Source: Anaerolineae bacterium | GTDB lineage: Bacteria > Chloroflexota > Anaerolineae > Promineifilales > Promineifilaceae | Assembly: GCA_023384415.1 (NCBI GenBank) | Contig: JAHDWJ010000009.1 | Coordinates: 124,001-188,000 of the forward strand | Direction: 5' to 3' | Length of the DNA stretch: 64,000 bases | Shown here: positions 26,001 through 35,071 of the stretch, piece after piece | How positions within the stretch are numbered: the stretch's first letter is position 1 | Layout: each line of letters opens with the position of its first letter | The notes under the pieces: generated by a model | What the model saw: the letters and a program-made list of their open reading frames with translations, nothing else | Databases searched by the model: none | What the model was told of the DNA's origin: nothing | Made by a program: the position numbers and the translations under genes

Positions 26001-28616
26001 GAGTTAGCCGTGGACAGTGGGCAGTTGGCAGTGAGCAGTGAGCAGTCACGCAGCCCTCACTCCTCACTCCTCACTCCTCAATCCTCTAACGGAAAGGAGG
26101 TGGTGGCAGAAGAACCTGCCCGCCCTTTTCCGGTTGAGCGGCCGCAGCCCTTAAATCTGGCTTTGAGCAACCAGCTAACACGCCGGGGGCCTATGCCGGT
26201 GCTGCGGCCGCAGCTTCCCCTGTGCAAACCCACCGGCATCATCCTCAACGACACCTCTCGCGTCATTATCCAACCTGACCAGGGGGGAGTGGCCGAGGCT
26301 CTGACGGCCCAATTAACGGCGATGGGGGTGACGGTATTGACCTTGAATGGCGGAGATGTTGAGAAAACGGTCCAAGAGTGGCTCGCGGCCGCGCCCGTGC
26401 AAGGGGTTTACTGGCTCTCCGCCCTAGACCCTGAGCCGGCCTTGAGCCAGATAGACCAACCCACCTGGCAGCAGCTAAACCAGGTGCGTGTCAAAGAGCT
26501 ATATACCACCTTACGTACCCTTTACCCGGCCAACCCGTTCCTGGTGACGGCTACCCGGTTAGGCGGACAGCACGGCTACGGCCCTACCGGAGCGGCCGCT
26601 CCCCTGGGCGGCAGCGTGACTGGCTTTACCAAAGCGTACAAACGAGAAAAAGGGAGCTGCCTGGTCAAAGCAGTGGATTTTGATGCGGCCGCGCCCGAAT
26701 TTATCGCCCAGACGCTCATCGGTGAAACGGTAAGCGATCCTGGCCTGGTCGAAGTTGGCTACCGGCAAGGATCCCGCTGGGGGATCAGCCTGCGGGAGCA
26801 GCCCCTTGACCTGGATGAAACACCTCTTGCCCGGTTCGATGAGAACAGCCTGTTTGTGGTGACGGGAGCGGCCGGGGGCATTACCAGTGCCATTGTCAGT
26901 GACCTGGCGGCCGCGACCGGAGCTACCTTCTACCTGTTGGATTTAGCGGCCGCACCCGACCCCGCCGACCCCCACATCCCCCTCTTCCGGCAGGACAAAG
27001 AGGCCCTCAAGCAACAGCTAATCAACGAAGCCAAAGCCGCCGGGGAAAAACCCACCCCAGCCCTGATTGAGAAGAAAATTATGGCCGTTGAGCGGTCAGA
27101 AGCTGCGCTGCGAGCCATTGAGTCAGTGCAGGCGGCCGGGGGGCAGGCGTTTTATCACAGCCTGGATTTACGGGATGGGGTCGCCATCGCCGGGGTGGTC
27201 AACGACATCCGCCACCGCTTTGGCCGCATTGATGCCTTCATCCACGCCGCTGGGGTCGAAATCAGCCGCACCCTACCCGACAAAGACCCGGCCCAGTTTA
27301 ACCTGGTGTACGATGTGAAGGCGGACGGGTTTTACCATCTGCTGCACGCGGCCGCGGACCTGCCCATCAGCACTACCATCGTATTCAGCTCCGTCGCGGG
27401 TCGGTTCGGCAACAGCGGCCAGACCGATTACAGTGCGGCTAACGATTTGTTGTGCAAATGGACGAGTTACCTCAACCAATCAGGCCAAACACGGGCTATC
27501 GCCCTGGATTGGACCGCCTGGGGGGGGATCGGCATGGCTACACGGGGATCCATTCCTAAGATTATGGAAATGGCCGGGATAGAGATGCTTCCCCCAGAGG
27601 TCGGTATCCCCACCGTGCGTCGGGAACTGCTCTACGGCAGGGGGGAAATCGTTGTCGCTGGTAAGTTGGGGCTGATGGTTGAGGAGTTTGACCCCGAAGG
27701 TGGGCTGGACAGGAGTAAAGCTGCTCAATGGTTGGCGGCGCAAACGTCCCCTTACCTGATGGTGGGGCAGATCAACGGGGCCCCGCTTTATGGCCCCATC
27801 GAGGCAGAAACTATCCTTGATCCAACGCAGCAGCCATTCCTCTATGACCATGCTCTGGATGGGGTGCCCCTTTTGCCGGGGGTGATGGGGACGGAGATGT
27901 TTGCCCAACTGGCTCAGGTAATGGCCCCCGGCTATATCGTGCAGGCGGTCACAAAGGTACAGTTCCAACGCCCATTTAAGTTTCATCGGCTGCGGCCGCA
28001 AACCCTTTACCTCAAGATGTGGTTGGAACCGACGGCCGATGGAGAACTGTTGGCGCATGGGGAGATGTGGTCAAAGTTGCAACCGGTCAAACCAGGACTG
28101 CCGATGCAGGAAAACTGCCACTTCCTGGCCGATGTTCATTTGCACCGGAACGGTGCGGCCGCGCCCAAAATCGAATTTACGGCCCCAGCCACGCGCAAGC
28201 TAAACATCAAACAGGACGCCATCTATCAGATATATTTCCACGGCCCGGCCTACCAGGTGTTGGAGCGGGCGCAGGTAGACGGGGAGATGGCGGTGGGGCT
28301 GATGGCGGCGAAGTTGCCGGCCAATACCAACCCTGACGCGGCCGCGGACCTCATGCTGCCTCGTCTCATTGAACTTTGTTTTCAGACCGCTGGGGTATGG
28401 GAAATCCAGACCAAACAGGCGATGGCTTTGCCCCTGGCCATCGGCGAAGTTAAAGCCTACTCACCTACCCCCAACGGCCAACGACTCTACGCCCTCGTTC
28501 AGACCAACAATGGTGGTCAATCGTTCAACGCCCAGGTGGTAGACAGCGAGGGCAAGGTGTATGTGCAATTGAGTGATTACCGGACGGTGCAGCTGCCCGG
28601 CTCGGTTTCATTTTAG
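20058..28616 (+). CDS. Iterative type I lipid/polyketide megasynthase, KS-AT-KS-ACP-ACP-ACP-KR-DH
   Basis: The protein is 2,852 residues from ATG 20058 (CAGGAG upstream); extending to 19956 reads repeat DNA. Domains, by motif: KS1 5-470 (Cys215 in DAACASS, His in [11 protein letters not shown] and NIGHLKAG); AT 605-900 (Ser707 in GHSLGEY); KS2 1000-1510 (Cys1250 in NAACASTTQ, His in KGFTGHPMG); three ACPs at about 1655-1735, 1785-1860 and 1905-1980; a pre-KR region and KR 2265-2540 (SSVAGRFGN, Tyr2458); C-terminal hot-dog DH from 2570 (HxxxGxxxxP with His2598). There is no enoyl reductase or thioesterase. The order resembles PfaA-like secondary-lipid synthases. All three ACPs read GIDTVK, with Thr1692, Thr1819 and Thr1939 replacing the usual phosphopantetheine Ser. 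Linkers near 21500-21600, 22870-23030, 24770-25015, 25310-25410, 25680-25770 and 26010-26100 consist of intergenic-type word repeats. Product unknown. Confidence 0.92.
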   Translation: MIDTTNKAVAIVGVGAILPDAPNAAAFWQNILGKRYSISDTPPERWSVADYYDPDPKVPDKTYSKIGGWVRGFEFDWKRFRMPPKVAGAMDQGQQWALTIAADALADYGYPDRPLDGDNTAVILGTAMGGELHYLTNARIIFPEYARALNSVTEFQQLPLEIRQLILARWHEVIDQSIPPITEDSMPGELPNIVSGRVANVLNLRGPNFITDAACASSFAAVEAAVQLLTEHKVDAVLTGGVDRNMGIGSFVKFCKIGALSATGTRPFGDGADGFVMGEGAAAFLLKRLADAEQAGDKIYAVIRGVGGASDGKGKGITAPNPIGQQLAMQRAWEQASLDPATAALIEAHGTSTRVGDVVEVESLSQIFGAAAPRSIALGSVKSNIGHLKAGAGAAGLLKATLALHHKIIPPTLNAAKPNPNIDFSRTPFYLAHEPREWTKSNGTPRRAAVSAYGFGGTNFHLALEEHLPGMLTPKKLFQGVTVSEPSAVSREQWAVSSPQPSLLSPHPSALTPLRGILALGAKTPTELKEKLDTLVPRVDGGWTPPLVLPNPVEIAAAERLIIDFGSHEELRDKVHKAQKAMAFDAPPAWKALQPQGIFRGSGRRPGKIAFLFPGQGSQYLNMGRELAEASPIVAAVFAEADQVMTPILGKPLTDYLFVTDESQKMAAEFALMQTAITQPAMLTLDTAIYKLLASYGFAPDMVMGHSLGEYAALIAAGIMPFADALEAAAARGSEMSKISVDDNGKMAAVLAPLELVEQTLKEVGGYVVTANINSRSQAVIGGATADVERACQVFTDKGFRAISLPVSHAFHTRIVAPASQPLRQVLNRLHITPGHIPLVGNVTGDFYPHEVEAIKDLLEQQIASPVQWVKGLETLYEAGGRTFVEVGPKKALKGFVDDVLGQKPDLVSLFTNHPKTGELASFNQAICGLYAAGYGAVNNEQFIVSSKQLPVERTDIMQPANGSAPVQEMAQLLAQLLTNNQHTNNQYTNTPFFDRAAPPHGSIVITGTGLGLPGAEKQVMDPENALRILRGEQFVDLIPERFRKRILAKRVTRLVKAEDGSGRFETITDPDEVIKLAGRPGRFDLSQEYGVPAKLVEALDSTTQLAMAAGLDALREAGIPLVQTFRKMSNGKYMPDRWLLPESLRDETGVIFSSAFPGGDRFADEFSRYYTYQNRLDQLNALVDLRRFTQDANTLREIDRRVADLRDALAREPYTFDRRFLFRILSMGHSQFAEYIGARGPNTQVNAACASTTQAIALAEDWIRSGRCRRVVVIGADNVTSDHMMEWVGAGFLATGAAATDDRVEEAALPFDRRRHGTLMGMGACALVLESEDAVRERGMRGVVELLATETNNSAFHGTRLDVSHIAQIMNNLVTTAERRFGLHRQAITSQMVFMSHETFTPARGGSAAAEVTALRHTFGDGASEIIMANTKGFTGHPMGVGIEDVIALKILEHGIVPPVPNHKEIDPDLGPLNLSRGGRYPVQYALHLAAGFGSQIAMTLTRRIPGALDRVDSPGQYQRWLDDVSGYDRAELEITKRNLRIKADGAPQRTPIASSWRYGTEPMVRVNGPGVGSGELLAVSREQLSVTSYPLPAFVPAPKPAVIEKPIAVEPVKPMPLPPAPEPVVSREPLVMNSGQLAASSEPPPVAAPQPLEQDDIQAKVMAIVAEQTGYPMDMLDLELDMEADLGIDTVKQAETFAAIRKAFDIPRRDDLKLRDYPTLRHVVGFVKEMRPDLNVATGGRRDAATEASGSLVVSREPSVVSSEQLAVSGEQSLTPHSSLLTPIQAQVMAIVAEQTGYPEDMLELDLDMEADLGIDTVKQAETFAAIRKAFDIPRRDDLKLRDYPTLRHVVGFVKEMRPDLDAATGERGDGATEASGPLVVSREPSAVSSEQSLTPHSSLLTPIQAQVMAIVAEQTGYPEDMLELDLDMEADLGIDTVKQAETFAAIRKAFDIPRRDDLKLRDYPTLRHVVGFVKEMRPELAVDSGQLAVSSEQSRSPHSSLLTPQSSNGKEVVAEEPARPFPVERPQPLNLALSNQLTRRGPMPVLRPQLPLCKPTGIILNDTSRVIIQPDQGGVAEALTAQLTAMGVTVLTLNGGDVEKTVQEWLAAAPVQGVYWLSALDPEPALSQIDQPTWQQLNQVRVKELYTTLRTLYPANPFLVTATRLGGQHGYGPTGAAAPLGGSVTGFTKAYKREKGSCLVKAVDFDAAAPEFIAQTLIGETVSDPGLVEVGYRQGSRWGISLREQPLDLDETPLARFDENSLFVVTGAAGGITSAIVSDLAAATGATFYLLDLAAAPDPADPHIPLFRQDKEALKQQLINEAKAAGEKPTPALIEKKIMAVERSEAALRAIESVQAAGGQAFYHSLDLRDGVAIAGVVNDIRHRFGRIDAFIHAAGVEISRTLPDKDPAQFNLVYDVKADGFYHLLHAAADLPISTTIVFSSVAGRFGNSGQTDYSAANDLLCKWTSYLNQSGQTRAIALDWTAWGGIGMATRGSIPKIMEMAGIEMLPPEVGIPTVRRELLYGRGEIVVAGKLGLMVEEFDPEGGLDRSKAAQWLAAQTSPYLMVGQINGAPLYGPIEAETILDPTQQPFLYDHALDGVPLLPGVMGTEMFAQLAQVMAPGYIVQAVTKVQFQRPFKFHRLRPQTLYLKMWLEPTADGELLAHGEMWSKLQPVKPGLPMQENCHFLADVHLHRNGAAAPKIEFTAPATRKLNIKQDAIYQIYFHGPAYQVLERAQVDGEMAVGLMAAKLPANTNPDAAADLMLPRLIELCFQTAGVWEIQTKQAMALPLAIGEVKAYSPTPNGQRLYALVQTNNGGQSFNAQVVDSEGKVYVQLSDYRTVQLPGSVSF
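21495..21600 (+). repeat. Intergenic-type heptad repeats inside the KS1-AT linker
   Basis: Words of the type GTGAGCC/GTGAGCA (CAGTGAGCCGTGAGCAGT) are followed by CCTCACTCCTCAGCCCTCAT words that are nearly their reverse complement, so the RNA could fold. Translated, they give a Ser/Pro/Leu-rich linker with no domain character. The same words appear at the other linkers of this gene. Confidence 0.8.
25381..26010 (+). repeat. Near-identical 360-bp tandem duplication of an ACP module
   Basis: The segment from about 25381 to 25650 recurs at about 25741 to 26010 with only isolated differences, including synonymous positions. Offset is exactly 360 bp (120 codons), seen for instance in the ACG codons at 25512 and 25872. 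The first ACP (25021-25260) is the same module but more diverged. The linker words GTGAGCC/GTGAGCA and TCACTCC flank each unit and may have mediated unequal crossing-over. Confidence 0.88.
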
Positions 28617-28700
28617 AGAGTGGAGTCTGGGGTTTTTATTTGATGGGTGGGGGTTGGTGTATTGGTGTAGGCTCTTTAGGAATTCAGGGGGTTGACACCA

Positions 28701-28728
28701 GATGTAGGGGCTGGCCTTGTGCCTGCCC
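28701..28728 (+). repeat. Dispersed GTAGGGGC repeat (partner at 48845-48872)
   Basis: GATGTAGGGGCTGGCCTTGT followed by GCCTGCCC matches the minus strand of 48845-48872 at 26 of 28 positions. It lies in front of the transferase gene and is open in its frame, which explains an apparent TTG start at 28692. Confidence 0.7.
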
Positions 28729-28757
28729 AGTCGAGGGCAACCAGTTACTCTTTCACC

Positions 28758-29525
28758 ATGATTCACTGGCTCATGCAATCCGCGGCGGCGCATCCTGACC
28801 TGGCCCAGGGCCTTCCCCCGGCGGGGTTATTGAGTGAGGTGGAGCGGGACCGGCTGGCCCAGTTAACAACTGAAAAACGACGGCGAGATTGGCTTTGCGG
28901 CCGCTGGACAGCCAAACTGTTGCTGCAAACATTACACCGGGAGAAAACCGGCCACTGTGTACCGTTAGATTGTTTCAGCATCGTCAACAATGCCGATGGG
29001 GTGCCCCTGATCACGGGACATTGGTCCCTGGCCACTGGTTATGCCCTTTCCCTTAGTCACAGCCATGATCATGCCTTTTGTGCCATCGTGACGCGGCCGC
29101 AATGCCCCATCGGTGCCGACCTGGAACGGATTGAAACGCGGGGCGATGGATTTGTAGAAGATTATTTCACTGAAGCCGAAAAGAGCCGTATCTTGCTGCT
29201 ACCCCAAGATGCGTCCAGGAGGCAAGACAGCCTACGCAGCATTTACATCAATGCCACCTGGAGCGCTAAAGAAGCAGCTCTTAAAGCCCTGCACCTGGGG
29301 TTGAGTGTAGACACACGGGCGGTTGAATGTCTGATTGAGCCATTTACTGAACCGCCGACCGATTGGACGCCATTCACCGTTCATGGGGATGATGCTCGTT
29401 TGCCTTGTCCAGCCCCGCCTTTGATAGGGTGGTGGCGAGTGCAGGATGCGTTTGTGCTGACGGTGGCAGTTGGCGCCAATATACCGGACGATACGGCAGA
29501 TCGTCTTAACGAGAAAGCAAGATAA
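28758..29525 (+). CDS. Sfp-type 4'-phosphopantetheinyl transferase
   Basis: The ATG at 28758 gives 255 residues. The 22 residues gained from a TTG at 28692 are encoded by a dispersed repeat, so the shorter form is preferred, although no strong ribosome-binding site is visible. The protein has the Sfp-family motifs: LSLSHSHDHAFCAI, GADLERIE with the magnesium-binding acidic pair near residue 120, and WSAKEAALKAL near residue 168. It transfers phosphopantetheine from CoA to carrier domains, and its place directly after the megasynthase makes the three ACPs its likely targets, despite their Thr in place of Ser. Its stop overlaps the next start (TAATG). Confidence 0.9.
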   Translation: MIHWLMQSAAAHPDLAQGLPPAGLLSEVERDRLAQLTTEKRRRDWLCGRWTAKLLLQTLHREKTGHCVPLDCFSIVNNADGVPLITGHWSLATGYALSLSHSHDHAFCAIVTRPQCPIGADLERIETRGDGFVEDYFTEAEKSRILLLPQDASRRQDSLRSIYINATWSAKEAALKALHLGLSVDTRAVECLIEPFTEPPTDWTPFTVHGDDARLPCPAPPLIGWWRVQDAFVLTVAVGANIPDDTADRLNEKAR

Positions 29526-30721
29526 TGAAAAAGAGAATCCTGCGCCTGACGGGACTTGGGTTGATTGGATTGGTGTTGTTATGCCTGGGCAGCATACTTT
29601 TGCTAATCCTTAGCAACCGGACTTTGCCTACCCATTCTCAAGTGGTAGATCGCCTGTCAGATGAGAGCAAAGCACAATTGGCCGAGGTAGTCCAGTTACG
29701 GCAAAACCTGGGCCATGAGGTCTGGCCTGGTTGGGCTGAAACAGATGTGCCCATTATCGTCTACAACGAGGTTTACGCCTTCCTGGTGGGATACGCCGAT
29801 CCGCCAGATGGTTGGATGCGAATGCCTCAGGAGCAAGAGCGAGGCGGTCCCTGGGAAATTGTGCCGGGTGATGATTTTTTCGGACAACCTTATTACCGCC
29901 AGCCCCTGCCCAATCCAGAGATCACACCGGAAAACTTCACGGTGAAGGTGGGCGAACAGTGGGTGGCAACGATGTGGACACGAGAATACGCCGAAATTGC
30001 TTTTTACCAGGATTTTCAGGATAGTTTGCCCCCGTTTCTGACCGCTGTTTTCCCTTACCGATTTACGTGGAATCTGATTTTAGGTGAAACGGATAGCTAT
30101 ATCGCCGCATTGGCGCACGAGTCATTCCACGTTTTTCAAGGTATGGTCGTACCGGAACGGCTGACGGCCGCCGAGTTTGCCAATCAGTATGATGCCCAGT
30201 ATCCCTGGGATAATGAGGTTTCAGAAGCGGACTGGCAAGCAGAAGTGAACCTGCTCCAGGCGGCGGTTCGGGCAAAAACAGATGAAGAAGCGGCCGCGTT
30301 GGTACAACAATTCCTGACGCAGCGGGATGAACGCCGGGCCAGTAGTGGGTTGAGGGCTGAATTGATCACCTTTGAGCAGGAACGAGAGTGGCTGGAAGGG
30401 TTGGCAAAATATGCCGAAGTGACCATTGGCCGGGTCGCGGCCGCGTCTCCCAACTATATCCCCATTCCGGAACTGGCGGCAGACGAGGATTTCCACACTT
30501 ACACTACACGAGAACAATACTGGTCGCAGCAAGTAGGTGAAGTAGCCAGATTAAGCGGCCGCGAAGGGGCTACCCGTTTTTATTACAGCGGTATGGCCCA
30601 GGCTATTCTGCTAGATCGGTTGCTCCCAGACTGGAAAGAACGGGCATTTGATCCTGGGGTCATGCTCGAAGACCTGCTTCGGGAAGCCGTGTGGCCCGAT
30701 GCAAGCACCATCCATCGTTAA
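29525..30721 (+). CDS. Putative membrane-anchored HExxH metallopeptidase-like protein
   Basis: A 398-residue protein with one N-terminal membrane helix (residues 8-32) and an extracytoplasmic domain. [10 protein letters not shown] near residue 197 is an HExxH zinc motif, and [12 protein letters not shown] about 90 residues later offers a third Glu ligand in the gluzincin manner. I do not recognise the family beyond that. Its ATG overlaps the stop of the phosphopantetheinyl transferase (TAATG), so the two are translationally coupled, which ties it to the lipid locus. It could process an exported partner or be a catalytically unrelated zinc protein. Confidence 0.6.
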   Translation: MKKRILRLTGLGLIGLVLLCLGSILLLILSNRTLPTHSQVVDRLSDESKAQLAEVVQLRQNLGHEVWPGWAETDVPIIVYNEVYAFLVGYADPPDGWMRMPQEQERGGPWEIVPGDDFFGQPYYRQPLPNPEITPENFTVKVGEQWVATMWTREYAEIAFYQDFQDSLPPFLTAVFPYRFTWNLILGETDSYIAALAHESFHVFQGMVVPERLTAAEFANQYDAQYPWDNEVSEADWQAEVNLLQAAVRAKTDEEAAALVQQFLTQRDERRASSGLRAELITFEQEREWLEGLAKYAEVTIGRVAAASPNYIPIPELAADEDFHTYTTREQYWSQQVGEVARLSGREGATRFYYSGMAQAILLDRLLPDWKERAFDPGVMLEDLLREAVWPDASTIHR

Positions 30722-30729
30722 CCATTCCC

Positions 30730-31548
30730 ATGACCATCGCTACCTGGTTCACAACGCTCACCCCTATTATGCAGGCCTTTTTTGCTACCAGTTTCACCTG
30801 GTTTGTAACCGCTTTGGGGGCCGGGGCAGTGTTCTTTTTCAGAACAATCAACCAGAAAGTTCTGGATGGTATGTTGGGGTTTGCCGCCGGGGTGATGATC
30901 GCCGCCAGCTTTTGGTCCCTCCTGTCCCCGGCGATTGAAATGGCCGCAGCCAACCATATTCCCGCCTGGATTCCCGCCACCACCGGATTTTTGTTAGGGG
31001 GCCTGTTTTTGCGGGCGATTGATTGGGTGCTGCCGCACCTGCACATGGGGCTACCCCGTGAGCAGGCGGAAGGTGTACCCACCCAATGGCGACGCAGTGT
31101 GCTGCTGGTGCTGGCGATTACCTTGCACAACATTCCTGAAGGGTTGGCGATTGGTGTGGCTTTTGGTGCGGCCGCGGTTGGGCTGCCCTCAGCTACTTTA
31201 GCCGGAGCCTTGGTATTGGCCCTGGGTATCGGCATCCAGAACTTTCCTGAAGGGATGGCTGTCTCAGTTCCCTTGCGCCGGGAAGGGCTATCTCGGATAC
31301 GCAGTTTCTGGTATGGGCAGCTTTCGGGCCTGGTGGAAGTGGCCGCCGGGGTAATTGGGGCCTGGGCGGTTCTGTCTATGCAGATCATTTTGCCGTATGC
31401 CCTGGCCTTCGCTGCCGGGGCGATGATTTTTGTGGTGGTTGAAGATTTGATCCCGGAGTCGCAAATGCGGAAAAACACCGATATTGCCACTCTGGGAGCG
31501 ATGCTCGGTTTTGCGTTAATGATGACCCTGGATGTGGCCTTGGGGTAA
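30730..31548 (+). CDS. ZIP family metal transporter
   Basis: 272 residues from ATG 30730; an upstream GTG at 30691 would overlap the previous gene by 31 bp. About eight membrane helices are present. The metal-binding helices read [17 protein letters not shown] and [18 protein letters not shown], the two HNxPEG / NxPEG signatures of ZIP (ZupT-like) importers, and [10 protein letters not shown] is also typical. It should carry zinc, iron or related divalent metals into the cytoplasm. It starts 8 bp after the putative zinc peptidase gene, a suggestive pairing. Confidence 0.92.
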   Translation: MTIATWFTTLTPIMQAFFATSFTWFVTALGAGAVFFFRTINQKVLDGMLGFAAGVMIAASFWSLLSPAIEMAAANHIPAWIPATTGFLLGGLFLRAIDWVLPHLHMGLPREQAEGVPTQWRRSVLLVLAITLHNIPEGLAIGVAFGAAAVGLPSATLAGALVLALGIGIQNFPEGMAVSVPLRREGLSRIRSFWYGQLSGLVEVAAGVIGAWAVLSMQIILPYALAFAAGAMIFVVVEDLIPESQMRKNTDIATLGAMLGFALMMTLDVALG

Positions 31549-31562
31549 AGATAGGAAGCATT

Positions 31563-33107
31563 ATGAAAACAATGGATCGGTATTTACAAGATTTGCGCCA
31601 GCGGAAGGATGTAACACTGGGCACGACCAGAGAAGCGGAGACGCAGCACAAGAAAGGGCGGCTGACGGCCCGTGAGCGGATTGAACTGCTCTTTGATGCC
31701 GGTACGTTTATGGAGATTGATGCCCTGGTGCGGCCGCGTTATGACAGCTATCTGGGGGGTAAAGAGTCCCGTTACGGGGATGGGGTGGTGACCGGGTTTG
31801 GTCTGGTTAATGGACGGCAGGTGATGGCGGCTGCCCAAGACATCGCCGTTATGGGGGGATCCCTGGGGGAGATGCACGCCAATAAAATCGTCAAAGTGAT
31901 GCGGATGGCTCTGGAATATGGCTGCCCGTTCGTCGCCATGAACGATTCCGGTGGGGCGCGTATTCAGGAAGGGGTGGACAGCCTGGGGGGGTATGCCCGT
32001 ATTTTTGACGCCAACTGTGAAGCATCCGGCGTCATCCCGCAAATATCGGTTATTTTGGGGCCATGTGCCGGGGGGGCCGTCTACTCCCCGGCCCTGACCG
32101 ATTTTGTGTTTATGACCGAAAACAGCTATATGTTCATCACCGGGCCGGACGTGGTGCGAGCGGTGATGCAGGAGAATGTGAGTCTGGAAGAGTTGGGAGG
32201 GGGCCTGATTCACAGCCAGGAAAGTGGGGTGGCCCATTTTCTAACCAAAGATGACCGGGATTGTTTAGACCGGGTGCGGGAGTTGCTCACCTATTTGCCC
32301 GCCAATAACAAAGAAGACCCGCCATATGTGCGGCCGCATGATGACCCTGACCGCCGCTGCCCGGAATTAGAGCAAATCGTCCCCACCGATCCCCATAAAC
32401 CATACAACGTGCGTCAGGTCATCGCCAGCATCGTGGATGATGGCCGTTTTTTTGAAGTTCACAGCCTGTGGGCTGAAAACATGGTCGTCGGTTTTGCCCG
32501 GCTCAACGGTTGGGTGGTGGGGCTGGTAGCCAACCAGCCGATGGTGCTGGCTGGCTGTATTGACATTAAAGCCTCGATCAAGGCGACCCATTTCATTCGT
32601 ATCTGTGATGCGTATAACATTCCTATTATCACTTTGCAAGATGTCCCTGGCTTTCTGCCCGGCAGAGACCAGGAGTATGGCGGGATTATTCGCAATGGGG
32701 CGCGGATGATTTATGCCTACAGTGAGGCCACTGTGCCCAAGCTGATGGTCATTTTGCGTAAAAGTTATGGCGGGGCGTATTGTGTGATGAGCAGCAAAGG
32801 GCTGCGGGGAGATTTGCTCTACGCCTGGCCCAATGCCGAAATCGCTGTTATGGGAGCGGAAGGGGCGGTTAATATTTTGTTTCGCGGTGAGTTAAAAGGG
32901 GCGGAGAATGAGGCCGCCCGGCGCACCGAATTGGTGGAAGATTATGAAAAACGGTTCAATAATCCGTATGTCGCGGCCGCACGTGGCCTCATTGACGACG
33001 TAATCGAACCCCGGGATACCCGGCGCATCCTCATCAAAAGCCTGGAGCTAACCCTCTCCAAACGCCAAACCCATATCCCTCGCAAACACGGCATTTCGCC
33101 GATGTGA
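31563..33107 (+). CDS. Acyl-CoA carboxylase carboxyltransferase subunit (PccB/MmdA type)
   Basis: A 514-residue protein behind AGGAAG. It has both halves of the carboxyltransferase fold: KKGRLTARERIELLFD, GGSLGEMHANKI, FVAMNDSGGARIQEGV (oxyanion Gly-Gly) in the N-half and LQDVPGFLPGRDQEYGGIIR and SYGGAYCVMSSK in the C-half. The single-chain arrangement is that of propionyl-/acetyl-CoA carboxylase beta subunits, which move CO2 from biotin to an acyl-CoA, giving malonyl- or methylmalonyl-CoA. It precedes the biotin carboxylase gene by 69 bp and follows the lipid synthase cluster, so it may feed extender units. Acyl specificity cannot be read by eye. Confidence 0.95.
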   Translation: MKTMDRYLQDLRQRKDVTLGTTREAETQHKKGRLTARERIELLFDAGTFMEIDALVRPRYDSYLGGKESRYGDGVVTGFGLVNGRQVMAAAQDIAVMGGSLGEMHANKIVKVMRMALEYGCPFVAMNDSGGARIQEGVDSLGGYARIFDANCEASGVIPQISVILGPCAGGAVYSPALTDFVFMTENSYMFITGPDVVRAVMQENVSLEELGGGLIHSQESGVAHFLTKDDRDCLDRVRELLTYLPANNKEDPPYVRPHDDPDRRCPELEQIVPTDPHKPYNVRQVIASIVDDGRFFEVHSLWAENMVVGFARLNGWVVGLVANQPMVLAGCIDIKASIKATHFIRICDAYNIPIITLQDVPGFLPGRDQEYGGIIRNGARMIYAYSEATVPKLMVILRKSYGGAYCVMSSKGLRGDLLYAWPNAEIAVMGAEGAVNILFRGELKGAENEAARRTELVEDYEKRFNNPYVAAARGLIDDVIEPRDTRRILIKSLELTLSKRQTHIPRKHGISPM

Positions 33108-33111
33108 TGGA

Positions 33112-33172
33112 TAGTTTCGAGTTTCGAGTTTCTAGTTCCTAACTCGAAACTCGAAACTCTAAACTCCGGAGT
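33112..33172. repeat. Inverted heptad repeat before the biotin carboxylase gene
   Basis: GTTTCGA, GTTTCGA, GTTTCTA, GTTCCTA is followed by its reverse complement series ACTCGAA, ACTCGAA, ACTCTAA, ACTCCGG. The period is 7 throughout and the last heptad merges with the CCGGAG ribosome-binding site. It forms a possible long hairpin between two genes of one operon. Confidence 0.8.
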
Positions 33173-33176
33173 CCTT

Positions 33177-34658
33177 ATGTTCAGCAAAATTGTTATCGCT
33201 AATCGGGGAGAGATTGCGGTGCGGATCATCCGGGCGTGCCGGGAGATGGGTATTGCTGCCGTAGCCCTGTACGAGCCAGCCGACCGCAGCTCTTTGCACG
33301 TGAGGCTGGCGGATGAATGCGTCCCTCTTACTTCCCCGGCTGATTTTTTTGACCAGAACCGCCTGATAGCCATTGCCCATGAAATGGGGGCGCAAGCGAT
33401 TCACCCTGGGTATGGCTTTTTGGCCGAGAATATAGAGTTTGTGCAGGCGTGCGCGGCCGCAAATCTCACCTTCATTGGCCCCCCCGCCTTCGTCCTGACC
33501 GGGTTACGTAACAAAATTGGGGCGTTGCAAACGGCACGGGCCGCTGGTTATCCCACCGTCACCCATTCCCCCCGCTCCTTTGCCGAAGATGAATACCCGG
33601 CTCTGGAGCAGGCCGCCCAGGAGCTAGGCTATCCATTGGTCATAAAATCATGTCATGGCGGCCGCGGGGCCGGTGAGCGGCTGGTACATCAACCCCACAA
33701 ATTAGCTGAAACAGTGCGCCGGGCCCAGGCTGAGGCCCAGGCCGTTTTTGGCAATAAGCAGTTGTATCTAGAAAAAGCAATTTTGCCGGCTCATCAAATC
33801 AACGTGCAAATCATGGGCGACCGGGATGGCCGCCTCATCCATCTGGGGGAGCGAGAAGGCTCCTTACAGTTGGGCAGTCGCAAACTGCTCGAAGAGTCCC
33901 CTGCCCCCTGCCTCAATGAGGAGCAGCGACAAAAACTGTGGCAAACCGCCCTGCAATTAGGACGGCTGTTTGGCTATCAAAACCTGGGGTCGGTTGAGTT
34001 CCTGGTAGATGGGGCGGGGGAGTTTTACTTTACCGAATTTAAGGCTCGTCTCCAGGTAGAACACCCCATCACCGAAGTGCGAACGGGGGTTGATTTGGTG
34101 CGGGAACAAATCCGTCTGGCTGCCGGGGGGCCATTGGCCTGGTCGCAAGCAGATATTCATTTCTCCGGCCACGCCATGCTGTGCCGCCTCAACGCTGAAG
34201 ACCCGTGGAACCATTATTTGCCTGCCCCAGGCCATTTGCAGCGGGTGCGCTGGCCGGGGGGGTATGGGGTGCGGGTAGATAGTTATGTGCAATGCCAGAG
34301 TGATATTCCCCCCAGCTATGATCCCCTGATCGCCAAGCTGACTACCTGGGGGGCCGACCGCCAAATATGCGCCGTGCGGATGCGCTGTGCCCTGGAAGAT
34401 TGTAAATTGATGGGTACACCGACTAATTTGCCCTTGTTGCAGCGGATTTTACATGCCCCGGCGTTTCTGGAAGGGCGATATGACACGGAGTTTCTATACC
34501 ACCCGTTCACCGACGATGCTCAGGCCAATGGCTATTACCGGGACCTGGCGGTCATCGCGGCGGTGTTGTACCAACAAAAGAGCCAGATGTTCCAACCTGT
34601 AGATTCTCCCCGCCAGGCCAGTGGGTGGCATCGGGAGAGTCGGCGGCTGCCACAGTAG
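33177..34658 (+). CDS. Biotin carboxylase subunit of an acyl-CoA carboxylase
   Basis: A 493-residue ATP-grasp enzyme. It begins MFSKIVIANRGEIAVRIIRACREMG, has IHPGYGFLAENIEF, the Gly-rich ATP loop CHGGRGAGERL, the metal-binding segment SVEFLVDGAGEFYFTEFKARLQVEHPITE and a C-terminal domain. In most family members the sequence before LQVEHP is MEMNTR or MEVNPR; here it is FTEFKAR, so an Asn that normally helps bind magnesium is replaced by Lys. It carboxylates biotin on the carrier encoded 413 bp downstream. The intervening DNA holds a decayed transposase, which has split the operon. Confidence 0.9.
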   Translation: MFSKIVIANRGEIAVRIIRACREMGIAAVALYEPADRSSLHVRLADECVPLTSPADFFDQNRLIAIAHEMGAQAIHPGYGFLAENIEFVQACAAANLTFIGPPAFVLTGLRNKIGALQTARAAGYPTVTHSPRSFAEDEYPALEQAAQELGYPLVIKSCHGGRGAGERLVHQPHKLAETVRRAQAEAQAVFGNKQLYLEKAILPAHQINVQIMGDRDGRLIHLGEREGSLQLGSRKLLEESPAPCLNEEQRQKLWQTALQLGRLFGYQNLGSVEFLVDGAGEFYFTEFKARLQVEHPITEVRTGVDLVREQIRLAAGGPLAWSQADIHFSGHAMLCRLNAEDPWNHYLPAPGHLQRVRWPGGYGVRVDSYVQCQSDIPPSYDPLIAKLTTWGADRQICAVRMRCALEDCKLMGTPTNLPLLQRILHAPAFLEGRYDTEFLYHPFTDDAQANGYYRDLAVIAAVLYQQKSQMFQPVDSPRQASGWHRESRRLPQ

Positions 34659-34659
34659 G

Positions 34660-34969
34660 AAGATTTGAAACTGAGGACTGGTATAGCTTTACAAATAACT
34701 CTTCCGTCAAACCACACCGCTCGGCGACCAAACGAACCAGGGATTCCGATTTATGGGTGTTGAGTTGGTCTACAATGAAAATCCAGTTGGCCTCTGGGTC
34801 AGTGTCCACTGTTTGAGCAATATGGGCGGCAAAATCGCCTTCGCTTTGTGTCTGAGTGACGGTGGGGCAAGGCATTGCCCGGTCGGATGATCTGTTGCAG
34901 GGCAGCTTCCTGTTTAGGTGTGACTGTTAGGGGTAGCCGGGCTGGTCCGCGTGGTATTTTTTGTTTCAT
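34660..34969 (-). pseudogene. Remnant of an IS630-family transposase gene
   Basis: On the minus strand from 34969 the reading MKQKIPRGPARLPLTVTPKQ resembles the N-terminus of IS630-type transposases. After about 35 codons the match shifts to the +1 frame and, skipping a long middle part, continues as NWIFIVDQLNTHKSESLVRL, the DDE-core segment with Asp and His. The frame change plus the missing middle show that it is dead. It lies between the biotin carboxylase and biotin carrier genes. Terminal inverted repeats were not identified. Confidence 0.75.
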
Positions 34970-35071
34970 GTTGTCGTAATATCACAACTTTCATTTTCGT
35001 AAAGCTGTGCTCGTCTCCAGTCTTCAATTGGAATGTTACTTTATGATCACGGTGGGTATAACAGGTGACCA

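Noticed and set aside
25310..26100. Regular direct repeats with spacers that could suggest a CRISPR array
   Set aside because: The repeats are 7-nt words and 270-bp coding duplications in an open frame; there is no constant 24-40-nt repeat with unique spacers and no cas gene.
28692..28757. TTG start for the phosphopantetheinyl transferase
   Set aside because: The extra codons are encoded by a dispersed 28-bp repeat found again at 48845-48872, so they are unlikely to be true protein sequence.
34552..34875. An intact 107-codon minus-strand gene at the end of the biotin carboxylase gene
   Set aside because: Its middle matches an IS630-type core but it lacks the N-terminal part in frame and its 3' third is antisense to the carboxylase gene; it is a remnant.
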